Of a stretch of DNA of 59,006 bases, positions 35,501 to 42,711 are shown piece after piece (the first letter of the stretch is position 1; each line of letters opens with the position of its first letter). This stretch comes from JAVBNF01 sp031551725. Lineage in GTDB: Bacteria > Bacteroidota > Bacteroidia > Bacteroidales > P3. Under the pieces are notes generated by a model. The model saw only the letters and a list, made by a program, of their open reading frames with translations. It searched no databases and had not been told where the DNA came from. The stretch covers positions 1 to 59,006 of the forward strand of contig JAVBNF010000060.1 of the NCBI GenBank assembly GCA_031551725.1, in the 5' to 3' direction. A program made the translations under genes and the position numbers.

Positions 35501-36071
35501 AAATGGCGAATAGCGCGGCTTTCGCGTTAAGCGTATCAAAAATCGTTTCAACTAAAAGCACATCCACTTTTGCATCGATGAGTGCGCGCACTTGTTCCGC
35601 GTAAGCGGCAGCGAGTTCGTCGAAAGAAATACTGCGAAAAGCGGGATTGTTTACATCCGGCGAAATGGAGGTTGATTTGTTGGTAGGCCCAATAGAACCT
35701 GCAATAAATAACGGCTTTTGCGGATTGTTTTTTAAATATTCGGCAATGGCCTGACGGGCAATTTTCACGCCTTCAATATTCATTTCATGCACCAAATCCT
35801 GCATTTCATAATCGGCCAATGAAACGGCATTTGCGTTGAAAGTATTGGCCTCGATGATGTCGCAACCGGCTTCCAAATATTGCAGATGGATGTTTTGGAT
35901 GACATCGGGGCGTGTTAAATTCAATAAATCATTATTGCCTTTCAACAGGATTTTGCTTTGCGCAAAACGTTGTCCGCGGTAATCTTCTTCCGTCAGTTTA
36001 AACTTTTGAATCATGGTACCCATGGCACCATCGAGGACGAGAATTTGTTTTTTTAAGAGATCTTGTATCAT
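32550..36071 (-). CDS. metH: Cobalamin-dependent methionine synthase, with repeat-derived inserts
   Basis: Transfers methyl from methyl-THF to homocysteine. 1173 residues with the four classical modules: homocysteine domain (zinc ligands in GMNCSFG and GGCCGTTP), pterin-binding domain (INIGERTNVAGS), B12 domain with GDVHDIG (about 745-751), and C-terminal AdoMet reactivation domain (GIRVAFGYPACPDH). Two segments look foreign: about 325-335 (RRDTMHRVST) from a 28-bp palindrome at the junction of the first two modules, and about 947-963 (AEMQKCRNAEEQ) from TCTGCATT repeats. Both sit in linkers or loops. metF lies downstream, across a TA pair. Confidence 0.96.
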   Translation of the reverse strand: MIQDLLKKQILVLDGAMGTMIQKFKLTEEDYRGQRFAQSKILLKGNNDLLNLTRPDVIQNIHLQYLEAGCDIIEANTFNANAVSLADYEMQDLVHEMNIEGVKIARQAIAEYLKNNPQKPLFIAGSIGPTNKSTSISPDVNNPAFRSISFDELAAAYAEQVRALIDAKVDVLLVETIFDTLNAKAALFAISQVFEEKNTEIPIMVSGTFDKSGRVLTGQTVDAFVLSLSHLPLLSIGMNCSFGAKDMQPLLKQMAHQTPFFVSAYPNAGLPNQFGSYDQTPEMMAAQAEEFFKEGLVNIIGGCCGTTPEHLKAVAEKAKQYKPRVRRDTMHRVSTFCGLECVKISKETNFINIGERTNVAGSRKFAKLIAEGNYETALQIAREQIQNGASMIDICMDDAMLDAPVAMRNFINLIASDAEVATVPLVIDSAKFEAIEAGLKCAQGKSVVNSISLKEGEEIFLQRAKRIRQLGAGVVVMLFDETGQAVNYEHKIAIAKRSYDLLIQKLNFPPQDIIFDPNVLSIGTGVKEHANYALDFIRACSWIKENLPHAKISAGVSNLSFAFRGNDRIRQAMHAVFLYHAIKAGLDMGIVDAGKIPLYEEIDPKLLQLVEDLILNRSENATDELLEYATQLKESGDTVQEQKAQAWRSESPENRMRHALIKGILDYVNEDIEALLQVYSSPIEVIEKPLMKAMGEIGNLFSDGKLFLPQIIKSARVLKAAVAVLEPMIEQNQSAKSKNGKVLLATVKGDVHDIGKNIASIVLSCNGYEIIDLGVMVPGEDIVETAIRENVQAIGLSGLITPSLDEMENIAKELNKRNSQIPLIVGGASTSELHTAFKLDPCYRDRVFYAKDASQGAQVFRSVCSENMKADFVKNTRQRYDEIVKLYNETQAKKEVLSLEEARKNRFTAKEYPIYTPKQNGEIVLNDVQISDIIPYINWQFFFSAWEMKNAEMQKCRNAEEQARQLHEDAQKMLEEIIQNKSLQLRAVSGIFPTEKENETLILSNNQKSLRLNFPRILRKAETNYCLSDFIAESGDFTGVFALTAGIGLQELCNQYRNQKDDYKALLAETLASRLAEAFAEYLHEKIRKEIWGYAPQENFKPEDLFNQPYQGIRVAFGYPACPDHKMKKDVFDFMNVTEKTGITLTVSNMMNPTASVCGMWFAHKEAKVFSVL
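33183..33233. repeat. TCTGCATT tandem array inside metH
   Basis: Units TTTCTGCA in tandem, four or more, in frame on the minus strand (NAEMQKCRNAEE). The same unit makes the FISUMP signal peptide cores. Confidence 0.82.
35068..35095. repeat. 28-bp palindromic element inside metH
   Basis: GTAGAGACACGATG plus its exact reverse complement, read on the minus strand in frame as R-D-T-M-H-R-V-S-T. Confidence 0.92.
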
Positions 36072-36142
36072 GTACGATATACGATGTATGATGTACGATG
36101 TACGAATGGAGGGACAATCCTCGTATCTCGTACCTCGTACAT
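36071..36142. repeat. GTACGATG array upstream of metH
   Basis: GATATACGATGTATGATG and further units, then an inverted set (CTCGTACCTCGTACATC). It lies immediately upstream of the metH ATG and reaches the stop of the Fe-S gene, so it may form a hairpin at the operon start. Confidence 0.75.
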
Positions 36143-36146
36143 CAAT

Positions 36147-36476
36147 TTAACATTCTTTTGGAGGATTAATTCCGCAGGAGCGGTTTTCGAAATCTTCCGG
36201 ATTATAGTTTAACAACAGTTTGTTTTTACGTGTTTCGTTAGCGTTTTTTTTCGGATCAACCCACGAAAACATTAATGCATTTGTGGGACAGTTGCAAACG
36301 GTTTCGATGATATCTTCCGATTTTGCTTGTGATAAATCAACCCAAGGACGGCGGCGCATGTTGAACACACGCGGCAATTCGGAGATACAAACCGCTGCAT
36401 GCACACAGCATTCGGCTTGCCAAAACACATTGATTTCTCCGTTGGTATATTTTCTGTTACAATTATTGTTTCCCAT
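36147..36476 (-). CDS. Divergent 4Fe-4S mono-cluster protein (Fer4_19)
   Basis: 109 residues. Cysteines in ECCVHAAVC and VCNCPTNAL match the PF06902 divergent ferredoxin pattern (YjdI-like). A second cysteine pair lies near the C-terminus (SCGINPPKEC). It probably carries one 4Fe-4S cluster; the electron partner is unknown. It is flanked by short tandem arrays on both sides. Confidence 0.85.
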   Translation of the reverse strand: MGNNNCNRKYTNGEINVFWQAECCVHAAVCISELPRVFNMRRRPWVDLSQAKSEDIIETVCNCPTNALMFSWVDPKKNANETRKNKLLLNYNPEDFENRSCGINPPKEC

Positions 36477-36509
36477 AGTTTTAGAATTTCTGGTTTTTCA
36501 TTATCAAGA

Positions 36510-36575
36510 CCGAAAGATGGTAAGACATATAAGACCGTAAAAATCTTACCATCTTACATGTTTTACGGTCTTACT
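36510..36575. repeat. GACCGTAA/TCTTAC inverted array
   Basis: GATGGTAAGACATATAAGAC followed by inverted TCTTACCATCTTACATG and ACGGTCTT. The copies face each other and could form a hairpin in the 100-bp gap between the ABC transporter stop and the Fe-S gene start. Confidence 0.7.
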
Positions 36576-36577
36576 GC

Positions 36578-38407
36578 CTACTTAAACGATTGCAATTCCA
36601 CCAAATGTTTGTAGATGCCTTTATCTTTCTGCATTAATTCAGCATGTGTGCCTTGCTCTACGATTTGTCCTTGATCCATAACGACAATAGAATTAGCATT
36701 GCGAATGGTGGACAAGCGGTGTGCAACTACAATAGCTGTCCGATTGCTCATCAATTTATCCAATGCTTCTTGCACTAATCGTTCACTTTCAGTATCCAAT
36801 GCAGAAGTTGCTTCATCCAGGATCATAATCGGTGGATTTTTCAGAACGGCTCGTGCAATAGCAATACGTTGGCGCTGACCGCCGGACAAACGCCCGCCTC
36901 GATCGCCGATGTAAGTATCATAACCTTCTTCCAAATCCTTGATAAATTCGTGCGCATTGGCAATTTTGGCAGCTTGTTCAACGTCGCGGCGGGACACATT
37001 ATCTAAACCAAAAGCAATGTTGTTATGTACCGTATCATTAAACAAAATCGATTCTTGTGTAACAATAGCAAGCTGATTCATCAAATGGCGCGGTTGGTAT
37101 TCGCGAATATCAATATCATCAAGCAAAATAGCACCGGAAGTTACATCGTAAAAACGCGGAATTAAATCCGTCATTGTGCTTTTTCCTGCACCGGAGGCAC
37201 CTACGAGGGCATACATTTTACCCTTTTCGATATTTAAGTTAATATTTTTCAAAACCTCTGTTTCTTTATATGCAAAAGAAACATTTTTAAATTCGATATT
37301 TTTTTCAAAAGATTGCAAATCTTTCGGATTTTCGGATTTCACAATGCGTACAGGTGTATCAATCACATTATAAATCCGGTCGCAGCAAGCCACGCCCCTT
37401 TGAATACTCGAAAGAGAGGACGTAATACCTTTCAACGGCACCAAAAGTTGGGAGAAAACAACCAAATAAGTGATTAATTCGCTTGAGCGGAAAGTTGAAT
37501 TTTCTTGCAAAACCAAGATAGAGCCGAATAAAACGAGTATGGCAACACTGAAAATACCGAGAAATTCTGAAACCGGATGTGCCAAATCGCCACGATAATT
37601 CATTTTTTTGAAAACACGTTTGTAATTTTCGTTTTCGTCATTAAATTTTCTATTGACAAATTTACGGGCGCCAAAGGCTTTGATAATTTTTATTCCGGAA
37701 ACGGTTTCATCCAAAATACTCATCATCTGTCCTAAAATCAACTGAGCAGTATTGGATTGTTTGCGCAATTTCCGGGTAATCCGGCTGATAAAAAAGAACA
37801 TAACCGGGATAACCAAAACGCTGAAAGCTGTGAGCTCCGGCGATAAATAAATCAACAAGCCCAAGTAACCGATCAAAGTTACCGGTTCGCGAAGCACTAC
37901 TTGATACAATGCGCCTACCATCGCTTGAACTTCGTTTACATCGTTGGTGGATATTGAAAGTAATTCCCCTTTGCGTTGTTGGTTGAAATAACCCAAATCC
38001 AACATGCTGACTTTTTCGTATAAACTCTTACGGATGTTGTAATTAACTGTAGCACGGAGTGACGCAATAGTGCGTAGTGACCAGTATTTAAAGGCATTTG
38101 CGAGAAAGTTTGCAAAAACCAATATGCCGCAAATAAAAATCAAAGCCGATATTTTTCCATAAGTGCCTATCAATAAAGCAAAATAATAGTTAAATAAGGC
38201 TTTAAAAAATTCGAAATTTAATGCAAGTTTTGGGAAAGCTGTAAGAACAGGAATGTCTTCACTAAATAGAATATCCAACATAGGAATCAATAACGAAAAA
38301 TTGACCATGCTGAAAATCATACTCAATGTTGCCACAACAAAATATTTGGGCAGATAACGCCTAAAAGGGCGCCCAAAACAAAGGAGTCTATATAATTTTT
38401 TTACCAT
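36578..38407 (-). CDS. ABC exporter, MsbA-like (membrane plus ATPase in one chain)
   Basis: 609 residues. Six membrane segments in the first 330 residues, then an ABC ATPase with Walker A GASGAGKST, Q-loop TQESILF, signature LSGGQRQR and Walker B MILDEATSAL, H-loop VAHRLST. Homodimeric exporter architecture as in MsbA, the lipid A flippase. The actual substrate cannot be read from sequence. It has its own promoter at 38427-38434. Confidence 0.9.
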   Translation of the reverse strand: MVKKLYRLLCFGRPFRRYLPKYFVVATLSMIFSMVNFSLLIPMLDILFSEDIPVLTAFPKLALNFEFFKALFNYYFALLIGTYGKISALIFICGILVFANFLANAFKYWSLRTIASLRATVNYNIRKSLYEKVSMLDLGYFNQQRKGELLSISTNDVNEVQAMVGALYQVVLREPVTLIGYLGLLIYLSPELTAFSVLVIPVMFFFISRITRKLRKQSNTAQLILGQMMSILDETVSGIKIIKAFGARKFVNRKFNDENENYKRVFKKMNYRGDLAHPVSEFLGIFSVAILVLFGSILVLQENSTFRSSELITYLVVFSQLLVPLKGITSSLSSIQRGVACCDRIYNVIDTPVRIVKSENPKDLQSFEKNIEFKNVSFAYKETEVLKNINLNIEKGKMYALVGASGAGKSTMTDLIPRFYDVTSGAILLDDIDIREYQPRHLMNQLAIVTQESILFNDTVHNNIAFGLDNVSRRDVEQAAKIANAHEFIKDLEEGYDTYIGDRGGRLSGGQRQRIAIARAVLKNPPIMILDEATSALDTESERLVQEALDKLMSNRTAIVVAHRLSTIRNANSIVVMDQGQIVEQGTHAELMQKDKGIYKHLVELQSFK

Positions 38408-38426
38408 AAAAGCGTTCTAATTTGTA

Positions 38427-38434
38427 CAAAGATA
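38427..38434 (-). promoter_or_regulatory. Promoter -7 box of the MsbA-like gene
   Basis: The minus strand reads TATCTTTG, 19 bp before the ATG and just after the stop of the DivIC-like gene. Confidence 0.6.
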
Positions 38435-38448
38435 CGAAAAATCCGCCG

Positions 38449-38745
38449 TTATTTTGCGGTTTCAATAAAAATAAAAATATCTTCGTTGTCGCGCTTCATC
38501 AAATAGCGTTCGCGAGCCAATTGCTCTAAAAAGACAGGGTCGGTCTGAATTTGGTTTATCAACGTTTTATTTTTCTTAATTTCCTCAATATAAAAAACTT
38601 TCTCGCGTTTTAAGGCTTGTAGTTCCGAATACAATCGATATTGTGAAATCAAACTGTTGCTATCGAAAAACGTAATCCAAATACCAAAGGCAATGAAAGT
38701 TACGGCAATGTAATGTTGTTTTATGTAGTCTAAAATTTTTTTCAT
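38449..38745 (-). CDS. Septum formation initiator (FtsB/DivIC-like)
   Basis: 98 residues from ATG 38745. One membrane segment (about 10-28, YIAVTFIAFGIWITFF) is followed by a coiled coil (SELQALKREKVFYIEEIKKN) and the conserved LEQLARERYLMKRDNED, the FtsB/DivIC pattern. It would act in the divisome with an FtsL partner. Codons further upstream are excluded because the promoter box (38768-38775) lies there. Confidence 0.85.
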   Translation of the reverse strand: MKKILDYIKQHYIAVTFIAFGIWITFFDSNSLISQYRLYSELQALKREKVFYIEEIKKNKTLINQIQTDPVFLEQLARERYLMKRDNEDIFIFIETAK

Positions 38746-38759
38746 AACGGAAAAACCTT

Positions 38760-38767
38760 TATCTTTG
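38760..38767 (+). promoter_or_regulatory. -7 box for the plus-strand bifunctional nuclease gene
   Basis: TATCTTTG, 82 bp before ATG 38850. It abuts the minus-strand box at 38768-38775, so the two transcripts start back to back. Confidence 0.55.
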
Positions 38768-38775
38768 CAAAGGTA
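38768..38775 (-). promoter_or_regulatory. -7 box for the DivIC-like gene
   Basis: The minus strand reads TACCTTTG (TAnnTTTG), 22 bp before ATG 38745. Confidence 0.6.
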
Positions 38776-38849
38776 GTTTATTTTAAATCGGTTTATAAAA
38801 AAAAACGCCGGAGTTTTCAACTTTTTGCTGTTAAGATTGTTTTAAGTGT

Positions 38850-39437
38850 ATGGAGAAGCGTAGATTAAAATTAGCAGGATTAATTTTTAGCCAAATGCAA
38901 ACCGGCGCATATGTGCTTTTGCTGGCCGATATGACATCCAATCGTCGTCTGCCTATTATGATTGGGCCTGCTGAAGCACAATCCATAGCAATGGTGTTGG
39001 AAAACGTAAATGCCACGCGCCCAATGACACACGACTTGTTTAGATCGTTCTGTGAGGCTTTTGATGTGCATTTCACGGAAGTGGTGATTGACCGTTTTGT
39101 AAATGGAAATTTTCTGTCCAGCATTTATCTCAATGGGCCTAAAGGCTTGCAAGTGCTGGACGCTCGCACTTCTGATGCGGTTGCTTTAGCGATTCGTTTC
39201 AGCGCTCCGATTTATACGTTGGAAAGTATTATGGAAGCTGCTGAAAAAGGCGATAATCTTACAACCGACGAGAATTTTGTGCCGCCGCATGAACAAGATT
39301 TATCTGATTTTTCTATTGATGAACTAAAAGATATGCTTGATGTTTATGTCGAGAAAGAAGAGTTTGATTTTGCTTCTCGCTTGCGCGATGAAATTCAAAA
39401 GCGTGAAGATGAAAAAGATACACAGAAATTAAATTGA
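38850..39437 (+). CDS. Bifunctional nuclease family protein (DUF151) with UVR motif
   Basis: 195 residues. The DUF151 domain (about 1-135) has LPIMIGPAEAQSIAMVLE, RPMTHDL and ARTSDAVALAIR. A C-terminal UvrB/UvrC-type helix pair (YVEKEEFDFASRLRDEI) follows. This fusion is common in Bacteroidota. Plant homologues have DNase and RNase activity; the bacterial role is unproven. It is followed after 20 bp by a PepSY-like lipoprotein gene. Confidence 0.9.
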   Translation: MEKRRLKLAGLIFSQMQTGAYVLLLADMTSNRRLPIMIGPAEAQSIAMVLENVNATRPMTHDLFRSFCEAFDVHFTEVVIDRFVNGNFLSSIYLNGPKGLQVLDARTSDAVALAIRFSAPIYTLESIMEAAEKGDNLTTDENFVPPHEQDLSDFSIDELKDMLDVYVEKEEFDFASRLRDEIQKREDEKDTQKLN

Positions 39438-39457
39438 TTAACCAAAATTAAAAAACA

Positions 39458-39904
39458 ATGAAAACGATTAAATCATCCTTACAGGTACTGATGTGTGGTT
39501 TGTTTTTGTTCGCTCTTTCTACAAGTTGCGAAAGCCAAACCATTGTTACCGAGAAAGAGCTGCCTGCTTCTGCGAAAACCTATATCACCAAGCATTTTAC
39601 CGGAGTTACGATTAAACAGATCACTAAAGATCGCGACGATTTTACGGTTGAATATGATGTTATTTTGAGTGATTTTACACAACTTGAATTTACCTCCAAG
39701 GGCAATATCAAAAGCATAAAAAGCCGTCATCCGCTCCCTAAAACGGCACTTCCTGCAAGTGTTGTGAATTATGTACAAGAAAATTTCCCAACCAATATTA
39801 TCAATGAATGGAAATTAGACGATGGCCGTCAAAAAGTGGAACTTGATAACGGAGTAGAGTTGGAATTTGACAAAAACGGCAATTTTTTAAGAATAGATGA
39901 TTGA
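39458..39904 (+). CDS. PepSY-like lipoprotein
   Basis: 148 residues. Signal peptide with lipobox LSTSC, then two PepSY-like beta-alpha repeats with LPASAKTYITKHF and LPASVVNYVQENFP, and the DNG.ELEFD strands typical of the PF11396 PepSY-like family. The domains are thought to bind or inhibit peptidases, but this is not shown for the family. It is probably co-transcribed with the DUF151 gene. Confidence 0.85.
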   Translation: MKTIKSSLQVLMCGLFLFALSTSCESQTIVTEKELPASAKTYITKHFTGVTIKQITKDRDDFTVEYDVILSDFTQLEFTSKGNIKSIKSRHPLPKTALPASVVNYVQENFPTNIINEWKLDDGRQKVELDNGVELEFDKNGNFLRIDD

Positions 39905-39960
39905 TTTATTGGGCGCAAAGCGGAGTAAACATTTTGTCTTTCAATGATTTGTAAATAAAT

Positions 39961-39991
39961 TTTGTAAAATAAAAAAAAATGCTTAACTTTG
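39961..39991 (+). promoter_or_regulatory. tRNA-Phe promoter (TTTG-N19-TAACTTTG)
   Basis: TTTG at 39961-39964, exactly 19 bp, then TAACTTTG at 39984-39991. A textbook Bacteroidota promoter, 19 bp before the tRNA. Confidence 0.85.
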
Positions 39992-40010
39992 CGCCTCATT
40001 TCGGTGAGAT

Positions 40011-40083
<73 letters not shown>

Positions 40084-40086
40084 CCC

Positions 40087-40123
40087 AGAAGCCTGACTTT
40101 TTTTAAGCCAGGCTTCTTTTTTT
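40087..40123 (+). terminator. tRNA-Phe terminator
   Basis: AGAAGCCTG...CAGGCTTCT stem with inner CTT/AAG pairing and a tail of seven T. Confidence 0.85.
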
Positions 40124-40148
40124 ATATTATTTTAAAAACGAATTTAAC

Positions 40149-40724
40149 ATGTCGAACGAAACAGTATTTTTGAAGAAAGACACTACAGCCAACCCGGCTC
40201 CGCTGGGATTGATCGGTTTTGGATTAACAACCATTTTATTGAACTTGCACAATGCCGGCTTATATCCGCTGGATTTGATGATTGTGGCGATGGGTATTTT
40301 TTGCGGTGGAATCATGCAGATTTTTGCCGGAGCATTTGAATTTAAAAAAGGAAATACTTTTGGAACGGCCGCATTTTTAGGCTACGGCTCTTTTTGGCTT
40401 TCACTTGTGGCTATTTGGTTGATGGGTAAAATGAATTTGGATATGCCCGTTTCCGAAACCTCGATGGGTTGCTACTTGGGAATCTGGGGAGTGTTGAGTG
40501 TCTTTTTCTTTATTTCAACATTGAAAGGAAAAATGATTGGAAAACTGGTGTTTGGAACGGTTACCTTGTTGTTCTTCCTTTTGTCGATTGCCAATTTCAC
40601 AGGAAATCACCTCATTCATACTTTAGCAGGAATTGACGGAATTATCTGCGGAAGCCTTGCTTTATACGAAGGTTGTGCTCTAATTGTAAATGGAACTTAC
40701 GGAAAAGAAGTTCTTCCGTTATAA
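40149..40724 (+). CDS. Acetate uptake transporter (GPR1/FUN34/SatP family)
   Basis: 191 residues with six membrane segments. The family motif NPAPLGLIGFGLTTILLN lies at the N-terminus (about 15-32), and FGTAAFLGYGSFWLS follows. E. coli SatP is an acetate/succinate-proton symporter. This gene follows tRNA-Phe and is convergent with ogt; a terminator overlaps the end of ogt. Confidence 0.93.
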   Translation: MSNETVFLKKDTTANPAPLGLIGFGLTTILLNLHNAGLYPLDLMIVAMGIFCGGIMQIFAGAFEFKKGNTFGTAAFLGYGSFWLSLVAIWLMGKMNLDMPVSETSMGCYLGIWGVLSVFFFISTLKGKMIGKLVFGTVTLLFFLLSIANFTGNHLIHTLAGIDGIICGSLALYEGCALIVNGTYGKEVLPL

Positions 40725-40745
40725 AAAAATCAGAAATAAATAATC

Positions 40746-40784
40746 AACGGCTATTGGAGTTCAGACTTTAGTAGCCGTTTTTTT
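40746..40784 (+). terminator. Terminator after the acetate transporter gene
   Basis: AACGGCTA (40746-40753) pairs with TAGCCGTT (40772-40779) and a run of seven T follows. It overlaps the last codons of the convergent ogt gene. Confidence 0.65.
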
Positions 40785-41245
40785 CGTTCCAATCCCCAAT
40801 GATAGCCGCCTAATCCGCCGTCGCTGCGGAGTACGCGGTGGCAAGGGATTAAAATTGAAACCGGATTTTGTCCCACGGCAGTTCCCACAGCGCGTACTGC
40901 TTTCGGATGCCCGATTTTATTGGCAATTTCGCTATACGTTGATATTTTTCCTTTAGGAATTTTTTGTAAATATTCCCAAACTTTCAATTGAAAATCGGTG
41001 CCGTATAGATGAAAAGGAATTTTACCTTTATGAGTTCCGTCCAAATATTGAAGCACGATTTCGTGCATCGGTTCGGCTTTTTGTTCAATCTCAAATCCGG
41101 GAAAACGCTTTGTCAAGTCGGCAACAGCATCTTTTTTTTTATCGACAAAACCCACAAAACAAATTCCTTTTTGTGTAGATGCAATGAGTAATTCGTCTTT
41201 AGGAATTTTATAAAAATCGTAATGAATGCGAATGTTGGTTTCCAT
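40751..41245 (-). CDS. ogt: Methylated-DNA-protein-cysteine methyltransferase
   Basis: Repairs O6-methylguanine by stoichiometric alkyl transfer to its active cysteine. 164 residues. The C-terminal domain has the catalytic IPCHRVL, the helix-turn-helix with KGKISTYSEIA and the recognition helix RAVGTAVGQNP. The N-terminal domain lacks the Ada-type zinc cysteines, so it is Ogt-like. It follows folC on the same strand after 54 bp. Confidence 0.95.
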   Translation of the reverse strand: METNIRIHYDFYKIPKDELLIASTQKGICFVGFVDKKKDAVADLTKRFPGFEIEQKAEPMHEIVLQYLDGTHKGKIPFHLYGTDFQLKVWEYLQKIPKGKISTYSEIANKIGHPKAVRAVGTAVGQNPVSILIPCHRVLRSDGGLGGYHWGLERKKRLLKSELQ

Positions 41246-41299
41246 GATAGAGATTTTATTAGTTTAACAGTGTCTGGAAATAGTCAATAGATTTAGAAA

Positions 41300-42628
41300 T
41301 TAAACTACTTCTGCAACTACAAATGTGCTTCCGCCAACAATGACCAAATCATGGATATCTGCCGTTTTTCGGGCATCTGCGAGTGCTTCAGCAACGGAAG
41401 AATAAATGTTTCCTTGTAATCCGAAAGCTGCAGCTTGAACTTGTAAATCGTCGGCATTGATGGCGCGCGGCAAATCAGCTTTACAGAAATAATAACTTGC
41501 ATTTTTCGGCAATAAAGCTAAAACACTGCTAATATCTTTGTCGTTTACCATTCCCCAAACGATATGTAGATGCTTGTGGGGCGTGCGTGCAATGCTTTTC
41601 AATACTTCTTTTACGCCGTGCGGATTATGGCCGGTATCGCAGATGGTTAAAGGATTTGTTCCGATAGTTTGCCAACGGCCTAATAAACCGGTATTTTTAA
41701 CTACATCACGGAAGCCGGCGCGGATAGCTTCGTCGGTAATGTTAAGGATTGAGGATTGAGGGTTGAGGGTTGGATTTTGAATTTTTGAATTTTTGAATTT
41801 TTGAATTACATACAACGCCGCCAATGCCGTGCAAACATTTTTTTCCTGATATTCGCCGTTGAGCGGACATTCCAGTTCTTCAAACCAGCGGGCGTTGTCA
41901 ACAACAACATCAAAACGGAAAACATCGTCGTGATGCGTGTTTATAATATAAAAAGACTGGTCGGCAAATATAATCGGCGCATTATTTTCGTGGGCTTTTT
42001 CGGCAAAAACGACGGCGCTTTCATAATCGGTTTCGCCAATAACGACGGGCGTTTCCGGCTTGATGATGCCGGCTTTTTCGATCGCGATTTTTGTTTTCGT
42101 ATCGCCTAATAAAGCCACGTGATCGAGATCAATATTGGTAATTACCGACAATTCCGGTTTTATGACATTGGTAGAATCCAAGCGTCCGCCCAAGCCGACT
42201 TCAATAATCGCAATATCGACTTTTTCTTCCGTAAAATACTCAAAGGCAAGCCCAACGCTCATTTCGAAGAAAGAGGGTTTTAAATCTTCAAAAAACGCCT
42301 TGTTTTTGGAAACAAAATCTACCACTTTTTCTTCCGGAATACATTCTCCGTTGATTTTTATCCGTTCGCGGAAATCTTTTAAATGAGGAGATGTGTATAA
42401 TCCTGTTTTATATCCGGCGCTTTGAAACACGGATGCCAGCAAATGCGAAGTAGAGCCTTTACCGTTGGTCCCGGCCACGTGGATGCTTTTAAAACCGTTT
42501 TCCGGATTATTCAAATGCTTTAGCAAAGCAATCGTATTATCCAAATTGGCTTTATATGCCGCCGCTCCCACACGTTGAAACATGGGGAGTTGGTTGAAGA
42601 GATAGGTGAGTGTTTCTTGATAGTTCAA
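41300..42628 (-). CDS. folC: Folylpolyglutamate/dihydrofolate synthase (TTG start)
   Basis: Adds glutamate to dihydropteroate and to folates. 442 residues of the Mur-ligase-like family, with P-loop AGTNGKGSTSH, TSPHLKDFRERI, NIDLDHVALLG, and the C-terminal ICDTGHNPHGV. The family N-terminus MNYQETLTYLFNQLP is preserved only if the start is TTG at 42628; no ATG is nearby. Residues about 273-294 (KFKNSKIQNPTLNPQSSI) are encoded by tandem repeats (41745-41808) and lie in the linker before the C-terminal domain. Confidence 0.95.
   Translation of the reverse strand: MNYQETLTYLFNQLPMFQRVGAAAYKANLDNTIALLKHLNNPENGFKSIHVAGTNGKGSTSHLLASVFQSAGYKTGLYTSPHLKDFRERIKINGECIPEEKVVDFVSKNKAFFEDLKPSFFEMSVGLAFEYFTEEKVDIAIIEVGLGGRLDSTNVIKPELSVITNIDLDHVALLGDTKTKIAIEKAGIIKPETPVVIGETDYESAVVFAEKAHENNAPIIFADQSFYIINTHHDDVFRFDVVVDNARWFEELECPLNGEYQEKNVCTALAALYVIQKFKNSKIQNPTLNPQSSILNITDEAIRAGFRDVVKNTGLLGRWQTIGTNPLTICDTGHNPHGVKEVLKSIARTPHKHLHIVWGMVNDKDISSVLALLPKNASYYFCKADLPRAINADDLQVQAAAFGLQGNIYSSVAEALADARKTADIHDLVIVGGSTFVVAEVV
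41745..41808. repeat. Compound tandem repeat inside folC
   Basis: GGATTGA/GGGTTGA units (as in mutS2) followed by four tandem TTTTTGAA octamers, all in frame on the minus strand. Confidence 0.85.
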
Positions 42629-42711
42629 ATTGTATAGGATTTACTTTGCAAATAAAAAAATATTAATTATCAGTTGTTTATGATTGTCTCTGATTTGTTT
42701 TGCAAATAAGA

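Noticed and set aside
42600..42630. ATG start for folC
   Set aside because: No ATG occurs at the position of the family N-terminus. An internal Met would remove conserved residues, so TTG 42628 was kept.
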